DNA from: Dysidea avara
Lineage: Eukaryota; Porifera; Demospongiae; Dictyoceratida; Dysideidae
Length of the DNA stretch: 64,000 nt
Direction: 5' to 3'
Assembly (NCBI RefSeq): GCF_963678975.1
Contig: NC_089272.1
Coordinates: forward strand, 41,855,391-41,919,390
Within the stretch, counting starts at the first letter, position 1, and each line of letters begins with the position of its first letter. Below are positions 1-11,455 of the stretch, piece after piece. Below the pieces are notes generated by a model that saw only the letters and a list, made by a program, of their open reading frames with translations, did no database searches and was not told the DNA's origin. Position numbers and translations under genes: made by a program.

Positions 1-60
1 TTTCACTGACAGTGCAAAATGTCAGTTTGTAGCACATACGATTTCTTCTATGCATGCTGT

Positions 61-905
61 AGTGTTGTTCCAGTATCAGCTAGTTGTTACAATTCTAGTT
101 CCAGTTTTAGAACAATAATCTTTACGATTACAGTTCCAGTTCTAATTCTGGAACCATAAACCTTTAGAATTACAGTTCTAGTTCCAGTTCTGGAACCATG
201 ACATTTCGAATCATTCTTCAATTTCTATAACAACACTTATCTTAACTTAAGTACTAGCTACCAAAAACCCATAATGAAATATGCGCACAGACACTTATTA
301 ATAAGTTATATGCTAGTCTTGCCAGATTTAATCGTTTCATGTATGTAGCTAATTATTAGACAAACAACTATATAACACCACTATTTCAAGTCCTTTGAGG
401 TAACTAATGAGTCTGAATGGTGGCATGGTACAAAAAGAGTGACCTGTATAGCTAATTATCAAACACTGAACCAGACATAACAATGTGACTGAGCCATCAT
501 TGTGTTTGACATTCTCTAGCTAATCAGTTGTTTCAAGCAGTATTTTAGCACATGCCTACATGGTTGTAATACACACAGCTTTTCATAAAGTTATATACTA
601 GTCTACATTGTGTTTTTGTTAGAAAAAAATCTGGTCTTGTATAGAGCATAAAATCTAATTGGAAAAAAAACTGTATGGTTATATGACCTATTCCAGTTCC
701 AGTATTAGTTCCAGTACTTGATGAAATTTCTTTATAGTTCTAGTTCTAGTTACAGATTTGAGGAAAGCAAAATTATAGTTCAAGTTCCAGTTCCAGTCTT
801 AAAGAAAGCAAAATTTTTGTTTCAGTTCCATAGAACTGGAACTGGAAAAAAGGGCTGAAACTGTAATTATTTTAGTTCCAGTATTGAGAATGGAACAACA
901 CTAAT
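61..905. repeat. Degenerate minisatellite of AGTTCCAGT-type units
   Basis: Short units built on agttccagttctrgaacc recur irregularly at about 61-210 and 690-905. The stretch between (211-689) is AT-rich with no recognisable gene. The unit is partly self-complementary (ttccag/ctggaa). From 906 to 1217 I see nothing recognisable. Confidence 0.6.
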
Positions 906-1217
906 ATGCTGATTATCATGTTTATTTTGAACAAAATAGCCGGTATTTTCCGTAGTGGCCAGATTTACTGCAAAGGTATTTCATGTATCTGTAAGGTTGA
1001 GTAGGGAATATCTGTTTGTTTTGTGCAACTTAGTTATGTCTTATGCATATCGCTAGTTACGTACATGCAAGTTTCATATGAAACATAGCAGTGCATTGTG
1101 GCAGGTGGCTTATCCGTGGACTCACGGGCTGTCATTTTAAATTTACACCAGTAGGCATTCCAGAGAAAGGGCTTCAGCCCAGATCTAGTCACATAATTAT
1201 GGCATAATTCTCAATAA

Positions 1218-1252
1218 GGCCAGCATTTATTAATTCCTTGTTTCCCGTCACC
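1218..1252 (+). repeat. Left terminal inverted repeat of the TAA-duplication transposon
   Basis: 35 bp ending CCTTGTTTCCCGTCACC, mirrored at 5162-5196. The target copy TAA lies at 1215-1217. Confidence 0.85.
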
Positions 1253-1407
1253 CGCCCGCATACCACTTTACTTGCCGCATTGGTAATTATTATTGTAATT
1301 TAGTATTTAGAAATACGAAATATTTCCGTGTTCTTACGGTGATTTTTGCTTTATGTTCGAGAATATTCTTTGCCACGTGGCTTGTATATACGCAAGAAAC
1401 TCTATAA

Positions 1408-4269
1408 ATGTACCTAAGCGTACAAGTTACCATAGTATTGGGTAGAGTGGTAGTTCCGTGGACTATTGTTGATTTCCACGAAGAAAACTTAACTTTCAGT
1501 GAGTTCTTTTGTTGTATAAAGGCTGGAAAATACCATATTGAAGTATCAGAGGAATTAAAGAAGGCGAGGTTATTAAGAACGTTTGTAGGGAACAAGATAG
1601 ATGAACTGATAGTGTCTGGAATTGACCAGTGTGTCATACCAGTTTGCTCACAATTTGGTATCTACGTCAAGTTTGCTGTAGAGCTAATACCGCCCAGCAC
1701 CTCAGAAGAAATGATGTCAGTTATAAATAGTGGACGGCCAAATGCATTTGATGTGATGATGGCTGCTCAGCGGCGAGTCCAACTTGCAGATAATGGGTTG
1801 CCATTTCAGAAGGCTATAAAAAGTAGTAAAGATCGTGATGCTATTTCTTTAATGAAAGCAATGGGAATTAAATGGACAGACCCTCAAAGATACGGTGTTC
1901 CGTACTTAGAAACTCTTTGTGATGTACTTTGGTACATTGACGGGCATCAGGACACAATCAATGATAGGGCACCAAGAATTCCTGAAATTTTTTCCCGTTT
2001 TGTTGGATACAACTGCCCTGAAAAGCATAAACATCGCAAACGAACTAAAGATAGCTTGAGCCGCTCTGAAATTTCAGCACATTCCCTAGCATTACAAGAC
2101 TGCTTGCAAGCTAGTTGGTTCAAAAAGGAGTCATACAAGGATTTAAAGGCAGCAACTACAGAGTTAATGTCGTCGTTAAGTGTGTATGCCACTTATTTAC
2201 AAGAGAAAACCAAGGCTCAAAAGCTTCATCATGCCATGAATTGTCCATCTACAACTCCTAGTGAGTCGTCACATACTGAATATATTCCTAAAATATCCTC
2301 AGAGCTACCTTGCTCAATGATAACCATTGATAGAGCTCTACAGAGTAAAGAACCTTATCAGCCTATTGCTATGATAAGCTTTGCTCCTGGAAATCGAAAG
2401 CAGCGCTACAAGTGAGTGTGTGTGCGTGCGCGTGCATGGGGGCTTGTTTAATATAGTGTGATGTCATGTTAAAACAATATTATGTTTAATGGGATGGTAT
2501 TCTCTAGGTTGTTAGGAGATAATTCAACAATAGCATAGAAATGGCCATGGGTAAATAATGGATACGAGTATTTATATGATAATCCAATTACCTAATATCT
2601 AATGAATGTTGCATATCTACATGTGTAATTTAAGTTTTCAAATATTATGTCATTATGCAGGTATTTTCAAACTTTGGAAAAGGGAATTTCTGTACCTATT
2701 CTGATCTATACATACACCCCTGGAGGCTCTGTAATGAATCAAATATTTGTGTGGCAGGTTCCAGAAAATTTTTCTGTTCAAGAGTCTTTGTCAGTAAATC
2801 AAAAGGTTATATCAAAGTTGAATGATGATATGCCAGTTTACCATACCAGAGCAATGAGACAAGAGTTTATACATCATTTTGGTCACTTCATGCAAGGAGC
2901 CAAACCATATGAGTTGAGGACTGTATATCGTGAGTTGACTAATGATTGCAGTGCATCACGCACATTAGATGAGCAACATATTGATGAGAGGATAAGTGAA
3001 GCACTTGCCTTAGAAGATGACGATGTACTTGTTGATTTGCGTCATCAAAATGAAGGTCGTGCTGCACAGTATGATGTCTTCTGGACAAAATGCAATGAAT
3101 TTATTGCTGAGTGCTCAGCAGTGCATGACCAACGACATGGTGACTCAGAAATAAGTTACATGGCAACAGCCATATCTGTTCGAGATATGATTAGCCAGGT
3201 TAAACAAAAGTGCCCCCCAGATGCTCCCATTCCCTCTGAAGCCTGGGTCAGGTTGAATTTCTCACCCAAAAATCCCCGTGCAAAGGTTTCGATGCATTAT
3301 CATGGAAAACTAAAGTTGAAGCATGTTGTTCAAAAGAGGTTGGTTCGAAAGTCTCATCCAGATGAGCATTACTGTGCAGCACTATTCAGGTATCAGCGTG
3401 AACTTGCTGTGAAATACCAAAGTCACTCTGTGTTCATTTCTATTGATGATAAACATCGCATAAAAATAGGAGAACCAGGATACCCAGTTGCTGCAGTAGA
3501 ACGGGGCAGGCAAGTAATTGTATCACAATCACAAATATTTGCAGTAGGAGACCATGATTTTACCAAGTTTTCCTTAATCCCTAGTGTTGTCTTACAGATA
3601 AACATACCTGAAAATTTTGAGGGCTCATGGTACAGGGGGAAAGTGTTGATAGGCTTAAAAGATGCTGTCTTTCAATCTTCTTCACCTTTGCGTCATGCTA
3701 GTGAGCTTTATGGTGTCCTTACGGAGACCTTGGGTCTTAAAACTATTCTATTTATTTACTGTGATGGAGGGCCGGATCACAGGCTTACTTACGTTTCAGT
3801 ACAGTTATCTCTTATTGCTTTGTTTTTGAATCTTAATTTGGATTTTTTAGTTGCTTGTAGGACTGCACCTAATCATTCATGGAAAAACCCAGTTGAAAGG
3901 ATAATGTCATTACTAAATGTCGGATTACAATGCGTGGCGTTGATGAGGACAAAACTGTCGGATGATTTTGAGTCAGCTATTAGCAATGCTAATAATTTAC
4001 AACAATTGAGAGAAGCTGCTTCTTCAAGGAAGGAAGATGTTGCATCAACTTTAAAGCCTGCTATTGATTTACTGAAAAGTATTTTTATACGTTTGGAATT
4101 AAAAGGAGAAGCTTTTGATTCATATGCAGTTGCTACTGATGAGGAGATTCATGAGTTTTGGTCTGTACTACTACTAATTGATACAACTGTTACAATGGAT
4201 ACCACTACTAAAAAACTGCTGAAAACAAAAACTGCAGAAAACAAAAACTGCAATGTGCAAATTTATTGA
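1408..4269 (+). CDS. DDE-type transposase, exons 1 and 2, unnamed family
   Basis: Two exons: 1408-2411 and 2661-4269. The intron has a TACAA|GTGAGT donor and a TTATGCAG acceptor, and splicing keeps the frame (...RYK then YFQTLEKG). Exon 2 holds the probable catalytic core: ISIDDKHRIKIG, then YCDGGPDHRLTYVSVQ, then NPVERIMSLLN, giving a D-D-E triad spaced by roughly 105 and 43 residues. Exon 1 contains the family-typical DVLWYIDGH and KHKHRKR stretches. The frame runs into a stop at 4267-4269 because a 16-bp tandem duplication (4221-4236 and 4237-4252) shifts it out of the downstream zinc-binding region. Without that copy, the reading would continue into the frame that starts at 4253. The role as transposase is inferred from the DDE pattern and the element ends; the start at 1408 is the first ATG in the open stretch. 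Confidence 0.8.
2412..2660 (+). other. Intron within the transposase gene
   Basis: 249 bp, GTGAGT donor and TGCAG acceptor. The joined codon AA|G keeps the frame. The donor side carries a short GT/GC-rich run. Confidence 0.8.
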
Positions 4270-4897
4270 GCACTGTTGTCAAGTAAGGCACTATTCTTTT
4301 CAAATCAAAAAGTGTGGGCAATCTTCATGTACTATATGTAAACCAGTGCGTATGGATGCACAGGTATTTGAAACACTAGCATACCTGCCAGATCCGATTC
4401 CCGAAAATGATGATCACTATAACAGTTTCTCAGAGATCTACGGACAGACCACTACTACCGAACAACATCGTCCTTCTCTTACTAGACAAGTCAGACGAAA
4501 GATTGACTTTACCCCTAGCCAGCAACATGTAAAGAATGTGGGGATGTTAGTTCAGTGTGAAGAGTGTGATAAATGGCGGTTAATGTTCTGTAGGCACAAA
4601 TTGAATCGGCAAGAGGTTGCAACACTTGCAAAGTGTCTTGATGATGTGTCATATACATGCGGTGTTTTATTTTCAGATTTAAATCTTCCAGGCAGACTAA
4701 ACGGTGTTTGTGTTAAGGACCATGCTTGCAGTGATCATATCAAAAAACTCTATTATTCTTGTGGATTTGAACTGATATGTTGTTACTGTGCAATAGAAGT
4801 CATGTCAGAAGGCATTGTTAATCTTCCAATGTGCACAGACTGTAAGGAAGAAGGGAAAACACCCATCAAGAGACCCAAGACTAAAGAACACACTTAA
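4253..4897 (+). CDS. Cys-rich C-terminal region of the same transposase
   Basis: An open frame of 214 codons overlapping the end of the DDE frame by 17 bp. Cysteine groups follow in order: CGQSSCTICKP, CEECDKWR with a following C, an isolated YTCG, then HACSDH, ICCYC and CTDC. This spacing suggests a PHD- or CW-like zinc-binding module. The EQHRPSL stretch and CEECDKWR are features I associate with the C-terminus of the same unnamed family, so this is read as one ancestral protein of about 1,074 residues broken by the 16-bp duplication at 4221-4252, rather than a separate gene. Confidence 0.75.
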   Translation: MCKFIEHCCQVRHYSFQIKKCGQSSCTICKPVRMDAQVFETLAYLPDPIPENDDHYNSFSEIYGQTTTTEQHRPSLTRQVRRKIDFTPSQQHVKNVGMLVQCEECDKWRLMFCRHKLNRQEVATLAKCLDDVSYTCGVLFSDLNLPGRLNGVCVKDHACSDHIKKLYYSCGFELICCYCAIEVMSEGIVNLPMCTDCKEEGKTPIKRPKTKEHT

Positions 4898-5161
4898 AAC
4901 TTGTGGAAAGAATTATGTGTAAGCAAAAAAGTGTATTGTAGAGATGTATTTGAAACAGGCTTGTAAATTATTACTTTTGAGTGTATTGTATGGAAATATA
5001 TTGTAGAGATACTAACTTGTGTTTTACAGTTTTTATAAGTTTGTCATTTTCAAAGGTTTGAAAGTACACTGTATAGCTGTTAAAACATTAATGTACAAAA
5101 TAATAAAATTTTAGTTATTAATAATAATAACCTCCCGCCCTCACTAGTTGATTGCTCTCAA

Positions 5162-5196
5162 GGTGACGGGAAACAAGGAATCTTATTATGTTGGCC
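5162..5196 (-). repeat. Right terminal inverted repeat of the TAA-duplication transposon
   Basis: GGTGACGGGAAACAAGG at its inner end, then a looser stretch ending TTGGCC. Followed directly by TAA. Confidence 0.85.
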
Positions 5197-5380
5197 TAAT
5201 ATTGTATATGATGCATGCATATTATTTACATGCATATATTTGTATATAGCTCACCAAATGATGTCGGTGTCATCTACAACCCACCTGACTTGGTTTGATG
5301 GGGAAAACCATTAAAATGAAGTTTTCTATAAAAGTAGGAGTGGAAAAGTGGTACAAAGGGACAGAACCTTCATATGATGG

Positions 5381-5575
5381 AAGAAGTGGGAAGTATGGTG
5401 TATACTTCCTCATGACAAACAGACTGTTTTATTTTACCTGATGATCCTGATATAGATTGCAGTAACTAAGCCAGAAGTGGGGAAGTACTGTATAGTCACT
5501 AGTGTATACTGTGACAAACAGATTGTTTTCATGTTATATACCCGATGATCCTGACATAGACATCATTAATATAGC
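5381..5575. repeat. Diverged tandem duplication of about 95 bp
   Basis: Two imperfect copies share agaagtgggaagta, gacaaacaga and gatgatcctga. No coding capacity seen. The sequence between 5200 and 5380 shows nothing recognisable. Confidence 0.5.
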
Positions 5576-5749
5576 TGCATGCATGCAATGTTTATATTTT
5601 CAAAATAATTTCAATATAGTGCAGCTCATTCACATGTGATCATGTTGCATCACATGACCACGAGGATCTCCAATGCAGAGCAAGTACCAGGGTAGTAAAA
5701 TCCTTGCGATCACACACACACACATCACAATACTACTGTTTAACAAGGA

Positions 5750-5995
5750 ATCTCATTTAACAATGCTCACGTGATTACTTTGCATCACGTGATTTACGAA
5801 GTTACGTAAAATCTTCCCAGGAGTAAGGCTCTCAAGTGGATTTCCTACCTTCTACCAGCATTTTACGTGAGTGTAAAGTACGTAAAATCTTCCCATGAGT
5901 GACCCAAGGGTATAGTGACGTTATTCCTTCCCATGAGTGACCCATGGGACTGCTCACGTTAAATCTTCCCATGGGAGCCCCATGGGATTAAGTGT
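5750..5995. repeat. Repeated AAATCTTCCCATGAG/CCATGGGA motif region
   Basis: Motifs tacgtaaaatcttccca, cccatgagtgaccca and cccatggga recur four or five times at irregular spacing, with cacgtga/tcacgtg boxes nearby. It could be regulatory or a decayed short repeat. From 5996 to 6390 there is only a two-unit telomere-like ccctaaccctaac at about 6229 and no gene. Confidence 0.4.
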
Positions 5996-6637
5996 CTTTT
6001 TACGTCAAGATGGGTACGACCGTTCACAAACGAGTTGAATATTGTGTGCACTCGCGTAGTAGCGCACAAACAGTAATTTTGGATGCGTGTCAGTTACTGG
6101 AAAGCTTGTGACGGAAGTTTTTTTAAAAAAATCACAGTGTTTCTACCTTATATGTCGCTGAGTTGACTAATTTCTATATAAGTATATATTGAAGATAAAA
6201 GTGAAGAAGAAACCAAAGCTGAACTCAACCCTAACCCTAACGTTAGTGCTACTTTTCGCGTTCCCTGATATTGAATTCTCGACTAGACGCGTGTCTATTG
6301 AATACTCGGAACATCGCATACAACTAGTGTGCTTGATGGTGAGAGAAATCTAATGGACTGCTGGAACAATAGCTCTGATAAAATATTTCCGACTGCCGGA
6401 ACAATAGCAACTTCGTACTTTATTATCATCGGAGCTTCTATTGTATAGAGCAGTTTCAAAACCATGGTAACCAAAAATTTTGCTATGGACCACACCCATA
6501 TCGCCATATTTTTGTTACCAAACTGCTTGATGTTGCAAGTTGAATTCCTCGCTAAAGTTCATGCCAAGACTTATTAACACGTGAGTAAAATAGATGCCAG
6601 TGATAGAATAAAGTGTGTAGATGAGTTGTTAGGCATT

Positions 6638-7552
6638 ACAACAGGATATTAACACTTTAGAACAATGGGCAGCTGACTGGAAAATGTCATTCAACTTACA
6701 AAAATGTGAATTTCTTAGAATCACTAACAAGAAGCACCCAATACTAGCTCAATGCACACTGCAAAGTAAAACTATAAAAGAGGTAACACATGCTAAATAT
6801 CTAGGTGTAACTATCGACAAAAACTTATCCTGGTCAGAGCACATTAAACAAATTACTAAAAAGGCCAATAACACCAAATGCTTCTTGCAACGTAACTTGA
6901 GCAAGTGTCCTCTCCAAGTCAAAAGTAACTGCTACAAAGCCCTGATTAAACCTATCTTAGAATATGCAGCCACAGTCTGGTCACCCCACACGCGAAGAGA
7001 CATTGATGCCATAGAAAATGTCCAAAGACGAGCAGCACGGTTTGCATTTAACAACTATTCTAGATATTCCAGCGTCACTGAAATGTTATCTAACCATAAT
7101 TGGCCCACCTTAGCCAGATGCAGGAATGAACAGAAGGCTACAATGTTATTTAAAATTATATCTCACCAAATTGATATTAATGCTGATGATTTCCTTTTTC
7201 CTAATCCTAACCTACATCATACCAGAGGCCATGATAAGAGATTTTTAACCCCAATGACTAGAATTGACTGTTATAAATTTTCTTTTTTCCCCTCTGCAAT
7301 CAATATTTGGAATTCCTTACCCCAACACGTGATTGATTTAACAGAGATTGACCAATTCAAGCGCAGCCTAGCTGGACTAGTAACTGTTTAATAATTTATC
7401 AATGTGTATATATGGTCTTGTGTATAGTAAATATTGTATAATTATATAAGTTTGTTTTTCTTTTGTAATTGACAGTAGCAATTGTACCCTTTTTTGTGCA
7501 CCATACTCTTTTGAGGTCTGCACAACAATCAATAATAATAATAATAATAAAA
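6638..7552 (+). mobile_element. 5'-truncated LINE, C-terminal reverse transcriptase part
   Basis: The frame begins LQQDINTLEQW and runs through 6684-7391, ending in a (AAT)n tail at about 7532-7552. Visible are the post-catalytic RT motifs KYLGVTIDKNLSW, LIKPILEYAATVWSPH, DIDAIENVQRRAARF and the final FFPSAINIWNSLP, as in Jockey/CR1/L2-like LINEs. The catalytic YADD segment is missing. The inverted copy at 8772-9175 shows the uninterrupted target (…AGGCATT|GAAAGAT…), so the insertion came after the duplication. Confidence 0.8.
6684..7391 (+). pseudogene. LINE reverse transcriptase C-terminal fragment (235 codons)
   Basis: An uninterrupted frame covering only the thumb/C-terminal part of a non-LTR reverse transcriptase. 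The ATG is an internal methionine, not a true start. There is no domain upstream because the copy is 5'-truncated. Confidence 0.8.
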
Positions 7553-7725
7553 GATACGTACTGCCTCCCAACAGGGCAGTTACGTAGGAAAGAGAAATGC
7601 GTAAAAATGGATTTGGCCAAATTACGACCTATTCACCGCCCAAAGGTGGTTAAAACTAGGGGAAACTTACAGTATAGGTCTTTATCCAGCACCACAGCAT
7701 CGTACAGCCAGATCCAGCTATCCCA

Positions 7726-8771
7726 GAGCTCCTGAAAGGAACGAGACCGGTAATGGCGTACTACCGCCCGCCCATCAGGAAGTTTGGCTCAAAAACGGAA
7801 GTTTGAGGCCAGCTGCAGGTGATTAGTCTAATTATAATCAAAGCAATTTAGCAGCTGCAATTATTTTTATTTGTTATATTTCATTGATTAAAGGCTTTAC
7901 TGTTGCTATTTTTCCACTTTTGTAGGTTTTGAGAGATTTCTACTTAAAGGAGTCGTCACAGACTGTCTATGCTGCATATAGTGTATTCATGACAGGTGTA
8001 CTGGAACATTAGAACTATAGTACGCATACAGAACTTCTTTAATAAAATCATTTTAAAGCTCTGCATTAATTCTAAGGAGTGATTTATAGTTAAAGCCTTG
8101 CTGTGCGTTACTACTCAGGCCTAGCCAGACAGAGTCCATGCCAAATCGAAGCAATACTCTCGCTCAGAATCACGCACATATTTAACCTCCAACTTTGCCA
8201 TTGTTTTGACGAGTGATAGTTTACGCTATATGTGCTCACTATGGCTTGTTGGAATCGCTCAAGAATAAGCTAAAAGAATCTAGCAGCGAATCCGGGATAA
8301 TCCAAACATGTCACGAAATATGAATGGATTTATTAGAATAATCAAAATGCCCATTGGAAATGTATTGCAGATGATTGTGTTCTTTTATTGTGAAAATTAC
8401 GAGCGGAGTTTTCGTGTACTGAGCTTCACTTGGTACCATCCTTTTCGTCAAGAGTTGCTCTTTCTCATGGTACTTGCGAATCTGAAATTCGGCTTTTAAG
8501 TGAAAAGATATGTGAGTACAAAGTGTCAGTACAATAGAAACTATGCAACTTATAGTGAACAAATCGGTGCAGCTGGACCAAATCTCCGCAAACTTCTTGA
8601 TATTGCAAACTGTGATAAAACGCCAGGAAAAGAAGACTCTTAGTAGTGAATTTTGCTAGAGTTAAGTTTTATTGTCGAAATCAACCATCAGTTAAACTTT
8701 ATCAGTCTTATTTGCTGTCTGCTTTTTCACACGAAGTAGGAATCCCAGCACATGAATGATTCTGGCTAACT
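7726..8771. other. Spacer between the inverted arms, no gene recognised
   Basis: AT-rich sequence with short open frames only (for example 8308-8499). No family recognised. Confidence 0.4.
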
Positions 8772-9175
8772 CGGGGATAGCTGGATGTGGCTGTACGATG
8801 CTGTGTTGCTGGATAAAGACCTATACTTCAAGTTTCCCCTAGTTTTAACCACCTTAGGGCGGTGAATAGGTCGCAATTTGGCCAAATCCATCTTGACGCA
8901 TTTCTCTTTCCTACGAAACTGCCCTGTTGGGAAGCAGTACGGATCTTTCAATGCCTAATAATTCACCTACATACTTTATTCTATCACTGGTATTTATTTT
9001 ACTTACGTATTGATAAGTCTTGGCATGAATTTGGCGAGGAATTCAACTTCCAACATGAAATAGTCTGGTACAAAAACATGGCGATTTGGGTGTGGTTTAT
9101 TGCATAATTTGTGGTTACAATGGTTTTGAAACTGCTCTATTGTCTTCCAATCGGGCTTCCAATAATCATAATCAT
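8772..9175. repeat. Right arm of the inverted duplication, uninterrupted
   Basis: Reverse complement of 6400-6637 joined to 7553-7725. Gives the empty-site reference for the LINE at 6638-7552. The 61-codon minus frame (8766-8951, KDPYCFPTGQ…) parallels the plus frame in the other arm. Confidence 0.7.
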
Positions 9176-9569
9176 CATATCGAGTCACATTTTCAGACAA
9201 TGAAACACGTTATATATGTACCAAATTCAATGATAGAAGCTGAGCTAAACTGCTTTTCCATGCCTTGGTACTAGTTGGCACATGATTGCACATGTCCTAT
9301 AAAACTCAAATCCACAATGAAAAGCATTCATTTCGTCAAGTGTATACTTGTAGTAAGACCGTAGTGCATTTTTCTACTCATTGTCAAGAATCATTTCACC
9401 ATCCAGATTCTGTATGTAATGCAAATTCACGTAAGGTTTTTCATTCTACTGTACTTAATCATTTTGCATGTATAGAATTTCTTGTTTGTTTTTGTTTTTT
9501 TGTGTTATGTAAATATTTTTGTAATTTGTGTTGTGTTGTTATTTGTTTGGGGGTGCTCTTATAGGCTCT
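9176..9569. other. Intergenic stretch, T-rich, no gene recognised
   Basis: A 92-codon plus frame (9286-9564) has a hydrophobic cysteine-rich end but is encoded by a T-rich tract and has no family features. The sequence before 9608 (…ttttcaaataaaac) resembles a 3' end with an AATAAA signal. Confidence 0.3.
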
Positions 9570-9821
9570 TTAGTCTTTTACTCTCCCCTGTGAATTTTCA
9601 AATAAAACTAGATGAAACAATTCAGAGGAGTCAACAGGATCAGGAATAGTGTCAGAGTCACCAGCACGGCCACAAGGATGATTTTCCTTCAATATGTCAA
9701 GCACAGTTTTGGGAGAGCCATCAGACAAGGAGTTCACTACATGATCCAAACTAAGAGGGCCACTTATATTAATGTTGCTGAGCATGTAGTGATTACCACA
9801 ATGTAGATTTCCATACTGCAA
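9570..9821 (-). pseudogene. N-terminal fragment of an R2-like LINE protein
   Basis: The minus frame contains LDHVVNSLSDGSPKTVLDIL and KENHPCGRAGDSD, matching the segment that lies just before the RT domain in an RT plus restriction-like-endonuclease retroelement family that I recall from cnidarians and sponges. No RT core is attached. In the minus orientation it lies downstream of the C-terminal piece at 10598-11110, so these are separate or rearranged copies. Confidence 0.45.
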
Positions 9822-9962
9822 GGTGTATGAAAAGCATCATGACTGACTAGTTTGTGTAGCTACATAGTTTTACACATTAAAATGTACTCCATACACAGTG
9901 ATGTCACCATCAAGAGACCACAACTATTTTTGTGATTAAGATCAGGCTGGGCTTTATTATAT

Positions 9963-11150
9963 GTGACCGGATCTGTGAAAACTGGACACAATCACAAATT
10001 TTGCAAATTCCTTAAAAATATTATTGAATATTTATATTCTACATAGCCTAGTGGATGCTCTGGTAAAGTTTCAGTCTCACATGCTGAGAACTTTTGGAGT
10101 TACAGCCCTACAAATTAGCAGCAACAAAAAGATTGATTTATACAGCAAGCATAGGAAAAATATATTACAGGCGCTAACTAAAACAATTGTAACTTACAAA
10201 CGAAACCATGTACGGAGTTGAAATTTGTATCATCGTGTTAGCCATGAACAGGGGAGTCCATTACTGGGTAAGTTTTTCTTTGTATCACCTTCTTTCACCA
10301 CATACAAAGACGAAATCAGTTAGGAAAAATCGATCCCTACTATCGCTTCGAAGTGACGTAAACAAATGTCCATAACTTACGTTTCCTTAGATATACTGCA
10401 ATGAAAAAAAGATTTTCGAACTTCTATTGAGTAGGCGAATAAGATGATATCCAGGTGTTTACTGTTAGACCCTTTCTTCACAGAGAACAAAGCGTTTAAA
10501 AAAATTTACGGTATTTTTTAATAATTTGCAAGTGTTTTACACTGTTTTTATTATTTTTAATATATAAAAAAGTAAATGAAAAACAAGAAACAACAATTCA
10601 AAGTACATGTGATGGAAGCACCTGACCCTCAGATATTGTAAGGTCAAGTGCTCCAATAGTCACTGGGCTGCCACGATGAGACCTGGCTCCACGCAAGCAG
10701 ATTACAGCTGACCACAGTAAAGAAAAACTGGTGGAGCATCTAATCCAGGACACAACACTACTATAACTGTGGTCTCTCTTAGCAGCAAGTAGAGATGCCA
10801 ACCTGTAAGCAGTAGTGGCCTCACCTCCCATTCCCGCAAAAGTAGAGAATACCAAATGGATGAAAGAGCCTATTTCAACATCCCTTACACGCTGCTCATA
10901 CTTACGCTGTTTGTCACGCTCAAATCTTTTATAAAGAGAAGAAACTGCTGTGTTTCTATAACTAGGAGCAGTGGGATTAAAACTCTTACATCAAAGAAAG
11001 CCTTTTGATGACGGTTTCCCCAAATTCCTTGCACACTGACATCTAGGCGTACCTCATCCTCCACATTAGCTGTGGCATAATGAAAAGATTCACCAGATAG
11101 GGGAAAATTAGGCTTGCGTTATTATATCTGGTTTCTGCAGACCCGGTCAC
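9963..11150. mobile_element. GTGACC-ended element (copy 1) carrying an R2-like LINE fragment
   Basis: Begins GTGACCGGATCTG and ends with the inverted form CAGACCCGGTCAC, flanked on both sides by ATAT (a 4-bp target duplication). Apart from the LINE fragment at 10598-11110 no gene is seen. The 9963-10597 part is AT-rich non-coding sequence. Confidence 0.6.
10598..11110 (-). pseudogene. C-terminal, endonuclease-like fragment of an R2-like LINE
   Basis: Read on the minus strand from 11110: TANVEDEVRLDVSVQGIWG, then FFDVRV, then after a one-base frame change FNPTAPSY, followed by YEQRVRDVE, GMGGEA, YRLASLLA and the tail CLRGARS. The D…DVRV pattern resembles the PD-(D/E)XK restriction-like endonuclease of R2-type LINEs. 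The same region is seen at 20565-20921 plus 24339-24672. The fragment is 5'-truncated and frameshifted. Confidence 0.6.
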
Positions 11151-11446
11151 ATATTTAAAAGTGGCGGCTGCCCCGCCCAACTGTAAGGGTGTGCGTGCAC
11201 GAGCGATTTGATTCAGTTGCCTTCAATGGTATTGCCAAACGCACACATTTAATGATACTGTGACACAAACACATAAAATTATCTAGCCATGAAACACTTG
11301 TTCCCGCACATGCATTATGGGACTAAATGTTTCGAAAAAAATATGTACATATATACATAAGCTATTAGTAAAGCATAACAGACCTCTATAAATTCTCAAC
11401 CTTCACCCAAACAGTCAGACTAGTACACGGAGTCACGGACGTATCA
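11151..11446. other. Intergenic stretch, nothing recognised
   Basis: No open frame or repeat family recognised between the GTGACC-ended element and the target duplication of the next element. Confidence 0.4.
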
Positions 11447-11455
11447 CTTCTAACA

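Larger units (their letters stand above)
1218..5196 (+). mobile_element. DNA transposon with 35-bp TIRs and TAA target duplication
   Basis: The left end (1218-1252) and the reverse complement of the right end (5162-5196) share GGCCARCAT and then CCTTGTTTCCCGTCACC, with a few mismatches between. The 3,979-bp element is flanked directly by TAA at 1215-1217 and 5197-5199. Inside is one plus-strand gene, a transposase with one intron and a Cys-rich C-terminus, followed by a polyadenylation-like AATAAA near 5102. A 3-bp TWA-type duplication and ends starting GGCC recall PIF/Harbinger, but the protein does not look like a Harbinger transposase. I cannot name the superfamily. Related proteins are, from memory, common and unannotated in cnidarian and sponge genomes. 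Confidence 0.85.
6400..7725. repeat. Left arm of an inverted duplication, split by a LINE
   Basis: 6400-6637 plus 7553-7725 match, in reverse complement, the continuous stretch 8772-9175. Shared landmarks are gagcagtttcaaaacca, gttgaattcctcgc, and the block around tggatttggccaaatt. The arms are roughly 85-94% alike by eye and about 405 bp long once the LINE is left out. The 60-codon open frame in this block (start KDTYCLPTGQ) is conserved in both arms, but I do not recognise it. Confidence 0.7.

Noticed and set aside
6229-6242. Telomere-like ccctaaccctaac
   Set aside because: Only two units; too short to indicate a telomere or an interstitial telomeric tract.
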